The notes below the pieces were generated by a model, which did not search any database, was not told the DNA's origin, and worked only from the letters and a program-made list of their open reading frames with translations. The position numbers and the translations under genes were made by a program. A stretch of DNA of 64,000 nucleotides from Myxococcales bacterium 68-20 (GTDB taxonomy: Bacteria > Myxococcota_A > Polyangia > Polyangiales > Polyangiaceae): assembly GCA_001899635.1 (NCBI GenBank), contig MKVQ01000015.1, forward strand, positions 207,223 to 271,222. The letters are read 5' to 3'. Positions 20,941 to 29,257 of this stretch are shown piece by piece (position 1 is the stretch's first letter; each line of letters starts with the position of its first letter).

Positions 20941-21525
20941 TCAGATGAAGCCGATGGGGAGACCGAAGCCGAAGAAGGCGATCCGGTCGCGGTACGACGG
21001 TGCGTTCGTCGGGCCATTGAGCACGACACCGATGCCGGCAAACGTTCGCAGGCCGACCGATCGCGAGAGCGGGACGTGAAGCGATAGGTCGAGGTTCAAG
21101 AGATGGGCCGGCTCCCATCTCGGCGAGCTGAAGCGCCCCGACGTGTGGCCCATGCTGCTGAAGAGGTTCTTCGGAGTGAGCGGCGTGTCCATGTTGCCCA
21201 TCGACCATCCCGCACCGAGCGAGATACCCGTCTTGTCGCCTGGCGCGTCGTGGGCGCCTTCCTCCTTCACGTGCATGCGTCCGCCGACGGCGATCTGAGC
21301 ACCGTCGAAGCTGGCGCCGGCACCGGCAGAGAGCGAGAGCGGCGCCATCGGGCGAACGATGATCGATAGCCCGCCGAGACCGATCGGCGTGCCAATGCCC
21401 AGCGCCGGCTCGAGATAGAGGTGGTGATGCCGCGGCCGCTCTGCGCTGGGCTGCAGTTCGACTTCCATCGGCTGCCCGGCAACTCGCGGCTCCAGTGGCT
21501 CCGAGCCTTGCGGGGCCATAGCCAT
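20941..21525 (-). CDS. Hypothetical beta-rich surface protein, N-terminus uncertain
   Basis: 194 residues from ATG 21525. Glycine/aromatic alternation and amphipathic strands (LYLEPALGIGTPIGLGGLSI, then AGAGASFDGAQIAVGGRM and a final FFGFGLPIGFI) suggest a small outer-membrane barrel. No signal peptide follows this ATG. Upstream, the same frame reads an exported-looking Ser/Ala/Thr-rich stretch for about 35 codons with no ATG, GTG or TTG before a stop at about 21631. The true start or signal may have been lost or displaced, possibly by the long inverted repeat just upstream. Confidence 0.55.
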   Translation of the reverse strand: MAMAPQGSEPLEPRVAGQPMEVELQPSAERPRHHHLYLEPALGIGTPIGLGGLSIIVRPMAPLSLSAGAGASFDGAQIAVGGRMHVKEEGAHDAPGDKTGISLGAGWSMGNMDTPLTPKNLFSSMGHTSGRFSSPRWEPAHLLNLDLSLHVPLSRSVGLRTFAGIGVVLNGPTNAPSYRDRIAFFGFGLPIGFI

Positions 21526-21621
21526 AGGAGACGCGGGATTCGAGGCCGCGACACTCGACTCCGTCGATGGAGTCGAAGGCGCTAAGGCGCAACTCAGTTG
21601 CGCCGATCCTGAAAGCTCGAA

Positions 21622-21719
21622 GCGGTCGGCTCACACGTACTCGCTTTGACCGGAGATTCACGCCCGCTCGTTCAACGGGCGGGCGTGAATCGGAGGTCAC
21701 TCCAAGTGAGCACCGCTAT
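21622..21719. repeat. Long imperfect inverted repeat
   Basis: Perfect core arms GATTCACGCCCGC (21655-21667) and GCGGGCGTGAATC (21679-21691) with an 11-nt centre. Matching continues outward with gaps (TGACC and GCGGT/GCTCAC blocks) to about 21622 and 21719. It lies between two divergent genes in the AT-richer stretch. Confidence 0.65.
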
Positions 21720-22060
21720 AGCGGTCGAGTCTGCGTGGCCTCGTGCCCTGCGCGCGCGTGTCGCGTCGCGATGCCGAGCGCGACGAGAATCCCGACGAGC
21801 ACGCGTCGACGTCGCGACGTGCGGACCTTCACCCGAACTGCTGCTGGCCGGGACACCCCATCATCTCTACGTCAGCCAGCTGTCCGAGCGTGACGAGCTG
21901 GTCGTGCGTGCTGCGCGGGCCCTGTCGTCCCGCCGGTCGAGAATGGCGAATAAAGTGCGTGCCGCCGTTTCACCACATCTCCGCGGCCGCACTCCGATGT
22001 TTGCACTGCTGCTCAGGTGAATGGATTTTGACGATTTGATCGCTGATGTCGAAAAACTCG
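21720..22060. other. No gene recognised
   Basis: About 340 bp between the inverted repeat and the promoter of the next lipoprotein gene. Base composition is more AT-rich than elsewhere. Open frames present have atypical codon use and no homology I recognise. Confidence 0.5.
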
Positions 22061-22088
22061 TTGATCGTATTTTGGTGTCGGGTAGGCT
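22061..22088 (+). promoter_or_regulatory. Sigma70-like promoter, TTGATC-16-TAGGCT
   Basis: TTGATC at 22061-22066 and TAGGCT at 22083-22088 with a 16-bp spacer. It implies an approximately 78-nt leader before the ATG at 22173, which has a strong Shine-Dalgarno site. Confidence 0.55.
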
Positions 22089-22172
22089 GCAGGGTTGACA
22101 GTGGTCAGAGGTCGCGAGCGCTGTGGAAGCAGCCGTCAGTTGCGCGCGATCCGATTTCGAGGAGGGTGTCAA

Positions 22173-22892
22173 ATGAGAGTGATTGTTCTGATTGGTCTCG
22201 TTGGGCTGATCGCTGGTTGCGGTGTCTCCGCAGAGCGCCAGGACGCGCCGGGGACCGATGAATCGACGGAGCGCTCGTGGTCGGAAGCGAACCAAGCAGC
22301 GACGGGGCCTGAGGACTCCGTCTACACGGAGACCATCGTCACGACGAAGGAGGACGGTACCCACGACGTGACTACGAAACCGATCACTCGCGCCCAACTG
22401 ATCGCCGAAGCGAAGCTCGAGGCGGCGCGTGCTGCCGGAATCTCGATCCAGGAGACGATGGCACATGACCCTGGGTGCGCCAGCTATTCAAATAGGCTCT
22501 ACGATGTGTCCGGATCGTACGATCCGAGCGTCGGAACATGGATCTTCTTTGGCAACAGAATTTGCTTCGATTCCCCGATAGCCTTCAATACTTGCCATAG
22601 AAGCAATCTGAGCCTCTATCCGCGCGGGTCCTCGTTTGTTTGCAAGGGGCAGACCTACACGAGAACGTGGGCCGGCGGCCCAGACGTGTGTGATCCTGTC
22701 TCCGGCGTGAGCTACGCGCTCCCGGATACAAACTTCGTGAAGGGCATCCGGGTCGAGACATCAACCCCCGCTGAAATCGAATTCTACACGGCTGCCGGCT
22801 CTCGTACGGGCGGTTACACCGGATCGGGCGTCACGCATCCCAGTGTCAGTCCCTATGGACGCGATGTGCGGACCTGCGGGCAGCGCCTCTAG
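22173..22892 (+). CDS. Orphan lipoprotein
   Basis: 239 residues. Start chosen at ATG 22173, which has the strong ribosome site GAGGAGGG upstream and opens a typical signal peptide with lipobox LIAGC (Cys20). A Glu/Thr-rich linker follows, then a domain with several Cys (DPGCASYS, NRICFDS, NTCHRS, FVCKGQ, PDVCDP, RTCGQ) that probably form disulphides in the periplasm or on the surface. No family recognised. Codon use is visibly less GC-rich than in neighbouring genes, and the flanks are gene-poor, which suggests recent acquisition. Transcribed alone from the sigma70-like promoter upstream. Confidence 0.75.
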   Translation: MRVIVLIGLVGLIAGCGVSAERQDAPGTDESTERSWSEANQAATGPEDSVYTETIVTTKEDGTHDVTTKPITRAQLIAEAKLEAARAAGISIQETMAHDPGCASYSNRLYDVSGSYDPSVGTWIFFGNRICFDSPIAFNTCHRSNLSLYPRGSSFVCKGQTYTRTWAGGPDVCDPVSGVSYALPDTNFVKGIRVETSTPAEIEFYTAAGSRTGGYTGSGVTHPSVSPYGRDVRTCGQRL

Positions 22893-23694
22893 CGAGGATG
22901 GGCCGATTGAGGTGAGAGCCTGAATTCGCTCGGTCACCATCCGTGACTGCGCAGCGCTGAGTCAGCCGCGCGCCGCGAAGTGCAGACCGGGCAGGGCCCG
23001 CTTTGCACGTGTTCCGCACGGCTCGCCTTGGACTGCCCTGAAGTGGAGTGGCCTTCAGAATCGTTTGGGTGCCCTTGGTGTTGCCCTGTCGCTGACGTAG
23101 CCGGGCAAAGCCGATGCTGAGGCTGTCGATGACGCCGGCGCCGCACTGTGTAGCGAGGCGCGCGGGAGATGCGCTGCTTTACGAACGAGCGCGAACAACC
23201 GGGCTCGCCGTGAGGAGCTGCTCTCGCGCGCCGCCTCCACCTCGACGGGCTCGCGCTGATGACGTGGATCCCGAGGAGTCCGAGCGTCAGGGCTCCTAGG
23301 GACAAGTCGTCCGGACTGCGAAGCGCCCGGGGGCCTTGTTGTCGGTTCTTCCTTCGGCAAGGCTCATCATTCCAAACACGCGCTCTACGGGCGAAGCCGA
23401 AGTCATCGGCGCTGACGGAAAAGTGGCATTGGGGCGACCTCGGATTTGGGGGCGGGACGGCGCGTGGTGACTTCGAAGGTGCCGCGGACCTGGCAGGCAG
23501 CAACCCGATGGGGCCGCTTGGTTTTTCGGCGGCCCCCGACAAACACTCCCGACCGAACAAGGAGGGCGAGCGCTGCTTCCTTGACGGGGAGGCGGGCGGC
23601 GTCGCGGCTCGCGAAGCGTACGATGCGCTCTCCGCTGCCTGGTCGGGGACATGCGGCGAGCCCGAGGACGGTGGCGTACGGCTGAGTAGCGCGA
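22893..23694. other. Gene-poor region, no coding sequence supported
   Basis: About 800 bp between the orphan lipoprotein and the sigma54 activator gene. Long open frames exist on both strands but lack protein-like composition, a plausible start or recognisable domains. It may contain remains of a decayed element, but I see no transposase or integrase motif and no terminal repeats. Confidence 0.5.
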
Positions 23695-23700
23695 TAGCGT
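23695..23700 (+). promoter_or_regulatory. -10 hexamer TAGCGT
   Basis: TAGCGT 9 nt before the ATG at 23710. Confidence 0.45.
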
Positions 23701-23709
23701 GGTGTCGAG

Positions 23710-25242
23710 ATGTCGGAAGACCGCACGCGCTCGGTCGCTCCACGGACCCTCGATCCATCGGCCCGGCTGCGCCTCATCGTCTTCTGCGGCGGGCAGGTGA
23801 GCTCGCACCCGGTGCCACGCTCGGGCGAGATCGTGATCGGACGTGGAGAGGACGCGCACGTCCGGATCGATCACGTCACCGTCTCGCGCAAGCACGCGAC
23901 CATCGTCGTCGGCGACGCGCTCACGATCGTCGATCACGGTAGCTTCAACGGGACGAGCATCGGGGGCCGCAAGATCGCGCCGAACACGCCTGCGCCCCTC
24001 GGCATCGCGACGATCGCGGAGCTCGGCGAGACGATGGTGGTCCTCCAGGTCGAGGGCCCCGACACGGTGACCGGGTCGCGCGGGCTCGCGGCGGCGGCGC
24101 CGCCGAGTCCCGCCCAAACGTCTGCCGGGATGCAGCACCTCTACCGGCTGATCGACAACGTTGCTCAGAGCAACATCACGGTCATCGTTCGCGGCGAGAC
24201 CGGGGCCGGCAAGGAGGTCGTCGCCGAGGAGATCCACCGGCGCTCGCCGCGCGCGCAGAAGTCGCTCGTGAAGCTGAACTGCGCAGCGCTCCCCGAGCAC
24301 CTCCTCGAAGGCGAGCTCTTCGGCTACGAGCGGGGAGCCTTCACCGGCGCGACGGCGGCGAAGCCTGGACTGATCGAGGCGGCCGACGGCGGGACGCTCT
24401 TCCTCGACGAGGTCGGTGAGCTCCCGCTGGCGACGCAGGCGAAGCTCCTTCGCGTCGTCGAGAGTCGCGAGGTGCTCCGTCTCGGCAGCCTGCGCCCGAA
24501 ATCGATCGACGTCCGCTTCGTCGCGGCGACGCATCGCGATCTCGAGGACATGGTCGCGCGCGGCCTCTTTCGGCAGGACCTCTACTATCGCCTCAACGGT
24601 GTGAGCCTCGCGATCCCGCCGCTCCGCGAGCGCGTCGAGGAGATCCCGCGACTCGCCAACGAGTTCATCGCGCGCTTCTGCCGGGAGTCGAAGCGGCCGT
24701 CGCTCCCGGTCTCGGACGCGGCAATGGCCGTCCTCGAGGCATATCCGTGGCCGGGCAACGTGCGCGAGCTCCGCAACGTGATCGAGCGCGCGGTGGTCTT
24801 CTGCCGGACGGTCGCGATCGCGCCGGAGCACCTCGGGCTCCCGCTCGACCGCACGTCGCGGCCGCCGGTGGGCTTCGCGGCGCCGTACGACCCGCCCTTC
24901 GGGAGCGCGGCGGCGTTCGCTGCGACCGCGTTCGCAACGCCGGCTCAACCGCCGTCGCATCACCATCCCTCGCAACCGCCGTTCGCAGCGCCATCGCATC
25001 ACCATCCGTCCTCGCCGCCGCTGCCGGTGCATCATCCGTCTTCGCCGCCGGTCGCCAGCACGGTCGCCTTCGGCTCGTCGCTTCCGGCAGAGGTCGGCGC
25101 CCTCGAGCGCGAGCGCATCCTGGCCGTGCTCGCCCAGTGCGGAGGCAACCAGACGCAAGCTGCCGAGGTGCTCGGGATCTCGCGGCGGACGCTCTTGCGG
25201 CGCCTCGACGAATACGCCGTCCCTCGGCCGCGCAAGGCCTGA
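23710..25242 (+). CDS. FHA-sigma54-dependent transcriptional activator
   Basis: 510 residues. FHA domain at about 40-110 (IVIGRGEDAH, VSRKHATIVV, DHGSFNGTSI) in place of the usual response-regulator receiver. AAA+ domain: Walker A GETGAGKE (162-169), sigma54-contact loop GAFTGA (209-214), Walker B GGTLFLDEVGE (227-237), arginine-finger region YYRLNGVSLAIPPLRER. The C-terminal Fis-type HTH (CGGNQTQAAEVLGISRRTLL) binds enhancer DNA. A 70-residue Pro-rich linker with three His runs (417-419, 430-432, 441-442) joins AAA+ and HTH. It should bind a Thr-phosphorylated partner and then open sigma54 promoters. The HtrA-like gene follows after 70 bp and may be a target, by position only. Confidence 0.92.
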   Translation: MSEDRTRSVAPRTLDPSARLRLIVFCGGQVSSHPVPRSGEIVIGRGEDAHVRIDHVTVSRKHATIVVGDALTIVDHGSFNGTSIGGRKIAPNTPAPLGIATIAELGETMVVLQVEGPDTVTGSRGLAAAAPPSPAQTSAGMQHLYRLIDNVAQSNITVIVRGETGAGKEVVAEEIHRRSPRAQKSLVKLNCAALPEHLLEGELFGYERGAFTGATAAKPGLIEAADGGTLFLDEVGELPLATQAKLLRVVESREVLRLGSLRPKSIDVRFVAATHRDLEDMVARGLFRQDLYYRLNGVSLAIPPLRERVEEIPRLANEFIARFCRESKRPSLPVSDAAMAVLEAYPWPGNVRELRNVIERAVVFCRTVAIAPEHLGLPLDRTSRPPVGFAAPYDPPFGSAAAFAATAFATPAQPPSHHHPSQPPFAAPSHHHPSSPPLPVHHPSSPPVASTVAFGSSLPAEVGALERERILAVLAQCGGNQTQAAEVLGISRRTLLRRLDEYAVPRPRKA

Positions 25243-25295
25243 GCCTGGTCGCGCGCAGACTCGTTGTCGAGCGGCCGCGGCTTCGGGACATTTGC

Positions 25296-25301
25296 TAGAG
25301 T
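25296..25301 (+). promoter_or_regulatory. -10 hexamer TAGAGT
   Basis: TAGAGT 11 nt before the ATG at 25313. Confidence 0.45.
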
Positions 25302-25312
25302 GCGGCGCTGCC

Positions 25313-26452
25313 ATGGGTCGCGCTTTCTGCCGAAGCCTCTTTCTCGTCACCATCGCTCTCCCACTCCTTGCCGGCTGCAAGAAGACGCAGCCGACTCCGG
25401 ACGCGACGGCGACGCCCGGTCAGGCCAGCGCGACGCCGCCTCCCATGCCGCCGCTCTCTCCGACGGCTCGCATCGAGGACGAGCGAAACACGATCGACGT
25501 CTTCAAGGCCTGCGCGCCCTCGACGGTGTTCGTCACGCAGAAGCGCGTGATGGTCGACTACTTCGCCGGTGTCGCGCAGGAGGTGCCCGCCGGCTCGGGC
25601 TCCGGCTTCGTCTGGGACGACGCCGGCCACATCGTCACGAACTACCATGTCGTCGACGGCGCCCGCTCCGTGACGGTCACGTTCCACGACCAGCAGGAGT
25701 TCGAGGCCAAGGTCATCGGGCTCGAGCCACGCAAAGACATCGCGGTGCTGAAGGTGGAGGCTCCGGCGAAAATGCTCGTCCCGATCAAGGTCGCCAAGGC
25801 CACTCAGCTCGAGGTCGGTCAGAAGGCGGTCGCGATCGGCAACCCGTACGGTCTCGATCACACGCTGACGACGGGCGTGATCAGCGCCCTCGGCCGCCAG
25901 GTCCAGGGCGCGGGCGGCGTCACCATCCGGGACATGATCCAGACGGACGCGGCGATCAATCCGGGCAACTCGGGCGGACCGCTCCTCGACTCGGCCGGAC
26001 ACCTCATCGGAATGAACACGATGATCTTCAGCAAGTCCGGCTCCTCGGCGGGGATCGGCTTCGCCGTACCGGTCGCGACGATCCAGCGCATCGTTCCGCA
26101 GATCATCAAGACGGGACGCGCGGAGCAGCTCGGCCTCGGGATCGGCATCGACCCGATGCAGAAGCTCGAGCGGCGCCTGGGGCTCCACGGTGTGATCGTG
26201 CTCGCGGTCCCGCCGGACGGCCCGGCAGCCAAGGCGGGCTTGCGTGGTGTCACCCGGACCGGGCGCGGCATCGTCCTCGGTGACATCATCATCGCGGTCG
26301 ACGAGAAACGGGTCGAGACGTTCGACGATCTCTACACCGTCCTCGACGCGCGCAAGCCCGACGAGACGGTGAAGGTGACCGTCGTCCGCGGGGAGGAGAC
26401 GGTGACGCTTCCGGTGAAGGTCATCGTCTTGAACCCCGCCACCGGCGATTGA
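25313..26452 (+). CDS. HtrA/Deg-type serine protease, lipid-anchored
   Basis: 379 residues. Signal peptide with lipobox LLAGC (Cys22), so anchored to a membrane rather than free in the periplasm. After a Pro/Thr-rich linker comes a trypsin-like domain with all three catalytic residues: His in IVTNYHVVDG, Asp in RKDIAVLKVE, Ser in INPGNSGGPLLD. One PDZ domain follows (LGLGIGIDPMQKLERRLGL, then VPPDGPAAKAGL and GDIIIAVDEKRV), fewer than the two of DegP. Predicted periplasmic protein quality control. ATG 25313 was chosen over an upstream in-frame start because TAGAGT lies 11 nt upstream. Confidence 0.92.
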   Translation: MGRAFCRSLFLVTIALPLLAGCKKTQPTPDATATPGQASATPPPMPPLSPTARIEDERNTIDVFKACAPSTVFVTQKRVMVDYFAGVAQEVPAGSGSGFVWDDAGHIVTNYHVVDGARSVTVTFHDQQEFEAKVIGLEPRKDIAVLKVEAPAKMLVPIKVAKATQLEVGQKAVAIGNPYGLDHTLTTGVISALGRQVQGAGGVTIRDMIQTDAAINPGNSGGPLLDSAGHLIGMNTMIFSKSGSSAGIGFAVPVATIQRIVPQIIKTGRAEQLGLGIGIDPMQKLERRLGLHGVIVLAVPPDGPAAKAGLRGVTRTGRGIVLGDIIIAVDEKRVETFDDLYTVLDARKPDETVKVTVVRGEETVTLPVKVIVLNPATGD

Positions 26453-26616
26453 AGAGTCGTCCAAGAACTTGGGGCTCGCGCCCCAACCACCCGCAGAGGT
26501 GCGCCTTCGCCGCGCGTCGAATTGGACGGCTCTGAACAAAGCGGGGAGCTCGAGGGGGGAACCCCTCGAACAAGGTAGGTGCTCGAGAGCTGTTCAAAGA
26601 ATCTTGGACAGCTCTT
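26452..26616. repeat. 165-bp element with terminal inverted repeats, carrying hairpin repeat copy 3
   Basis: Left end AAGAGTCGTCCAAGAACTT (26452-26470) matches the reverse complement of the right end, AAGAGCTGTCCAAGATTCTT (26597-26616). Inside are the hairpin TTGGGGCTCGCGCCCCAA (26469-26486) with the tail CCACCCGCAGAGGTGCGCC, and a second hairpin TCGAGGGG/CCCCTCGA (about 26551-26570). No ORF. It starts at the last base of the HtrA stop codon. It may be a miniature element or a structured 3' end. Confidence 0.55.
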
Positions 26617-26684
26617 GAGCGTCGTCGGCAGGCGGGAGACCGGCGGCAGTCCCAGGCGGCGTGGGTGCATGCTACGCCTGAGGC

Positions 26685-29237
26685 ATGGCCCTGCCGCGCG
26701 ACGAGACGGCGTTCTTCGGACGAGAGAGCGAGATCCTCGAGATCGAGCGGCGGTTCGCGGCTGGCGCGCGGCTCGTCACGATCGTCGGGCTCGGCGGCAT
26801 GGGAAAGACGCGACTCGCCGTGGCGGCGGCGAACGCGAGCTCGATGACGCGGAGCGCTCTCTTCGTAGCCCTCGGCGAGGCGCGGACGCTCGAGGCTGCC
26901 GTGCGCGAGGTCGCCGCCGCCACGGGGGTGACGTTGAAGGCGGACGCGCAGGCGCGAGCCGCGCTCGAGTCGCTCGCTGGCGCGCTCGGGAAGAAGGGCC
27001 CGCTCCTCCTCGTGCTCGACAACACCGAGCAGCTCGGTCCTGCCGCGCGCGAGCTCGCGTCGGGGCTCCTCGACGGTGCGCAGGCGCTCGCGATCCTCGC
27101 GACGTCGCGAGAGCCGCTGGGTGCACGGGGCGAGGAGAAGCTCGTCCTCGCGCCGCTCGACGAGGGCGAGGCCGTTGCGCTCCTCCACGACCGGGCGCGT
27201 CTCGCGGCGGGGAGCTCCCTCGATGTGACCGACGCCGATGCGCTTGCGATCGTGCGGCGCCTCGACCGCTTGCCGCTCGCGATCGAGCTCGCGGCGTCGC
27301 GCCTCGAGGTGCTCTCGGCGCCCCAGCTCCTCGCGCGCCTCGCCGAGCGGCTCGACGTCCTCACGGACGCGTCGGGAGCCGCGCCGGCCGCGCATCGGAC
27401 GATGCGGGCGACGCTCGAGTGGTCGTGGGACCTGCTCTCGGAGGTCGAGCGGAGCGCGCTCGTGCAGGCGAGCGTGTTCGCGGCGCCGTTCAGCATCGAC
27501 GCCGCGGAGGAGGTGCTGGCGCTGGAGCGCGGCGCCGAGGTGCTCGACGTCCTCGAGAGCCTGGTGAAGCGCTCGCTCCTCGTGCGCCAGGCCTCGGGCG
27601 GCGGTCGCGTACGCCTCGCGATGTTCGAGACCGTGCGCGGATGGGCGCGCGAGAAGCTCGAGGACACGCAGGTCGTCATGCGCCACGCGAGCCATCATCT
27701 CGTCGAGGCCGAGCGCGCGGCGTCACGTGCCTACGGTGAGGGGGCGGTTCGTGCGCTCGACGCCCTCGCGGAGCTCCTGCCCGAGCTCCTCGCCGCCTTC
27801 GAGAGCGTGAAGTCGAGCGCGCCCGAGACAGCGGCGCGGATCGTCCTCGCGCTCTCCGATCTCCTCCTGTTCCGCGGCCTCTTCGAGCTCCGCCTCGAGC
27901 TCTGCGCCGCGGGGGCCGAGGCCGCGGAGCGGTCGCGGGACGAACGGCTGCTTGCCCGCTCGCTCGTCGCGAAGGCGCGCGTCACCCTCGAGGAGGGGCG
28001 CATCGACGGCGCGGAAGCCGAGCTCCGGCGTGCGCTCACGCTCGCTTCGCGCACGGGCGACGACGTCACGCGCGCGGAGGCGACGCGGAGCCTCGGCTGG
28101 GCGCTCACTGCGCTCGGGCGAACCGACGAGGCCGAAGCCGCGCTCTCGACCGCGCTCGCTGCACATCGCGAGCAGGGAAGCGCGCGCGGCGTTGCCGACG
28201 CACACGTCGCGCTCGGGATCCTGCGCGCGCTCCAGGGCCGCGCTGGAGACGGCCTGACACATCTCCGCGAAGCGCTCGCCGTTCACGTCGAGCACGGGGA
28301 CGTGATCCGGCAGGAGAAGGTCCTCGGCTTCGGGGGCCTCGTCGGTCACGACGCGCGCGAGGTCGCGCGTGGCCTCCCGCGCGAAGTCCTCGCGCGGGCC
28401 CCGCGGTCGTCGATCGACGTGCTCCCCATCCACGTCGCCGAGCTCGTCCGCGGCGAGAGCGAGGCCGGTCAGCGCTGGCATCAGGCGATCGATCTGTATC
28501 GCCAAGGCGCGGCCGCTCTCGAGCGTCGCGATCCGGAGGCCGCGGTCGCGCTCTTCGACCGCGCCGTCTCCTCGCTCGAGCGCGCCGGCGTGAGGAAGGG
28601 CGTTGCGGCGATCCATGCGCACGCCGCTGCCGCGCTCGCAGCACTTGCGGACCCGCGTGAGGCTGCCGCGCGTCTCGAGCGCGCCCACGACGCGATCTCG
28701 GGCAACGATCCCGCGGGCGAGCTCGTCGTCAGGGTGTTCGAGGCCGCGATCGGAGTCGTGGGCGGAGGCGCGATGACGTCTGCGCGCGAGCTCCTCGATC
28801 GGGTCACCCGCGCCGAGCTCGGCACACCGGAGCTCGCGTTCGCTGCACGCGTCCTCGAGCGCGCGCTCGAGGAGCACGAGCCCGACGTTACGCACGCCGC
28901 CGCGGAGATCGACGGAGCCTTCGTCGTCGGGGGCGAGTCCCGCTGGATGATCCCGCCCGGAGGCGCGCGCGTGGAGCTCGTCCGGTATGGCCCCGTGCGC
29001 CGTCTCCTCGACGGGCTCGTCGTCGCCCGCCTCGAGCAGCCGGGAGCCGCGCTGTCCGCCGAGGCGCTGATCGAAGCGGGATGGCCCGGTGAACGGATGC
29101 GGCACTCCGCAGGGCTCCTCCGTGTCTACAGCGCGGTCCGGCGCCTTCGCCGGCTCGGGCTCGAGTCGGTCCTGATCACCCGGGACGACGGGTACCTGCT
29201 CGACCCGGCGGCGACGGTCATCCGGCGCGAGGACTGA
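26685..29237 (+). CDS. STAND-type ATPase regulator with C-terminal winged helix
   Basis: 850 residues. NTPase domain at the N-terminus: FFGRESEI, P-loop VGLGGMGKTRL (34-44), Walker B LLLVLDNTEQLG, then LPLAIELAASRLEVLS, as in NB-ARC/AfsR-like regulators. The middle (about 340-740) is helical with TPR-like repeats (ALTLASRTGDDVTRAEATRS and similar). The last 90 residues (LVRYGPVRRLLDGLVVARLE, then SAEALIEAGWPGERM and SVLITRDDGYLLDP) match the OmpR/AfsR-type winged helix, here at the C-terminus rather than the more usual N-terminus. It lies 20 bp before the ABC transporter genes on the same strand and could regulate them, but that is positional inference. Confidence 0.82.
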   Translation: MALPRDETAFFGRESEILEIERRFAAGARLVTIVGLGGMGKTRLAVAAANASSMTRSALFVALGEARTLEAAVREVAAATGVTLKADAQARAALESLAGALGKKGPLLLVLDNTEQLGPAARELASGLLDGAQALAILATSREPLGARGEEKLVLAPLDEGEAVALLHDRARLAAGSSLDVTDADALAIVRRLDRLPLAIELAASRLEVLSAPQLLARLAERLDVLTDASGAAPAAHRTMRATLEWSWDLLSEVERSALVQASVFAAPFSIDAAEEVLALERGAEVLDVLESLVKRSLLVRQASGGGRVRLAMFETVRGWAREKLEDTQVVMRHASHHLVEAERAASRAYGEGAVRALDALAELLPELLAAFESVKSSAPETAARIVLALSDLLLFRGLFELRLELCAAGAEAAERSRDERLLARSLVAKARVTLEEGRIDGAEAELRRALTLASRTGDDVTRAEATRSLGWALTALGRTDEAEAALSTALAAHREQGSARGVADAHVALGILRALQGRAGDGLTHLREALAVHVEHGDVIRQEKVLGFGGLVGHDAREVARGLPREVLARAPRSSIDVLPIHVAELVRGESEAGQRWHQAIDLYRQGAAALERRDPEAAVALFDRAVSSLERAGVRKGVAAIHAHAAAALAALADPREAAARLERAHDAISGNDPAGELVVRVFEAAIGVVGGGAMTSARELLDRVTRAELGTPELAFAARVLERALEEHEPDVTHAAAEIDGAFVVGGESRWMIPPGGARVELVRYGPVRRLLDGLVVARLEQPGAALSAEALIEAGWPGERMRHSAGLLRVYSAVRRLRRLGLESVLITRDDGYLLDPAATVIRRED

Positions 29238-29244
29238 GAGCTGA

Positions 29245-29250
29245 TAGGAT
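29245..29250 (+). promoter_or_regulatory. -10 hexamer TAGGAT of the ABC transporter operon
   Basis: TAGGAT 7 nt before the ATG at 29258, just after the stop of the STAND gene at 29237, so the transporter may have its own promoter. Confidence 0.45.
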
Positions 29251-29257
29251 CCGGTCG

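Noticed and set aside
21622-21719. Integron attC site
   Set aside because: Long hairpin in a gene-poor patch, but the RYYYAAC/GTTRRRY ends and an integrase are not seen.
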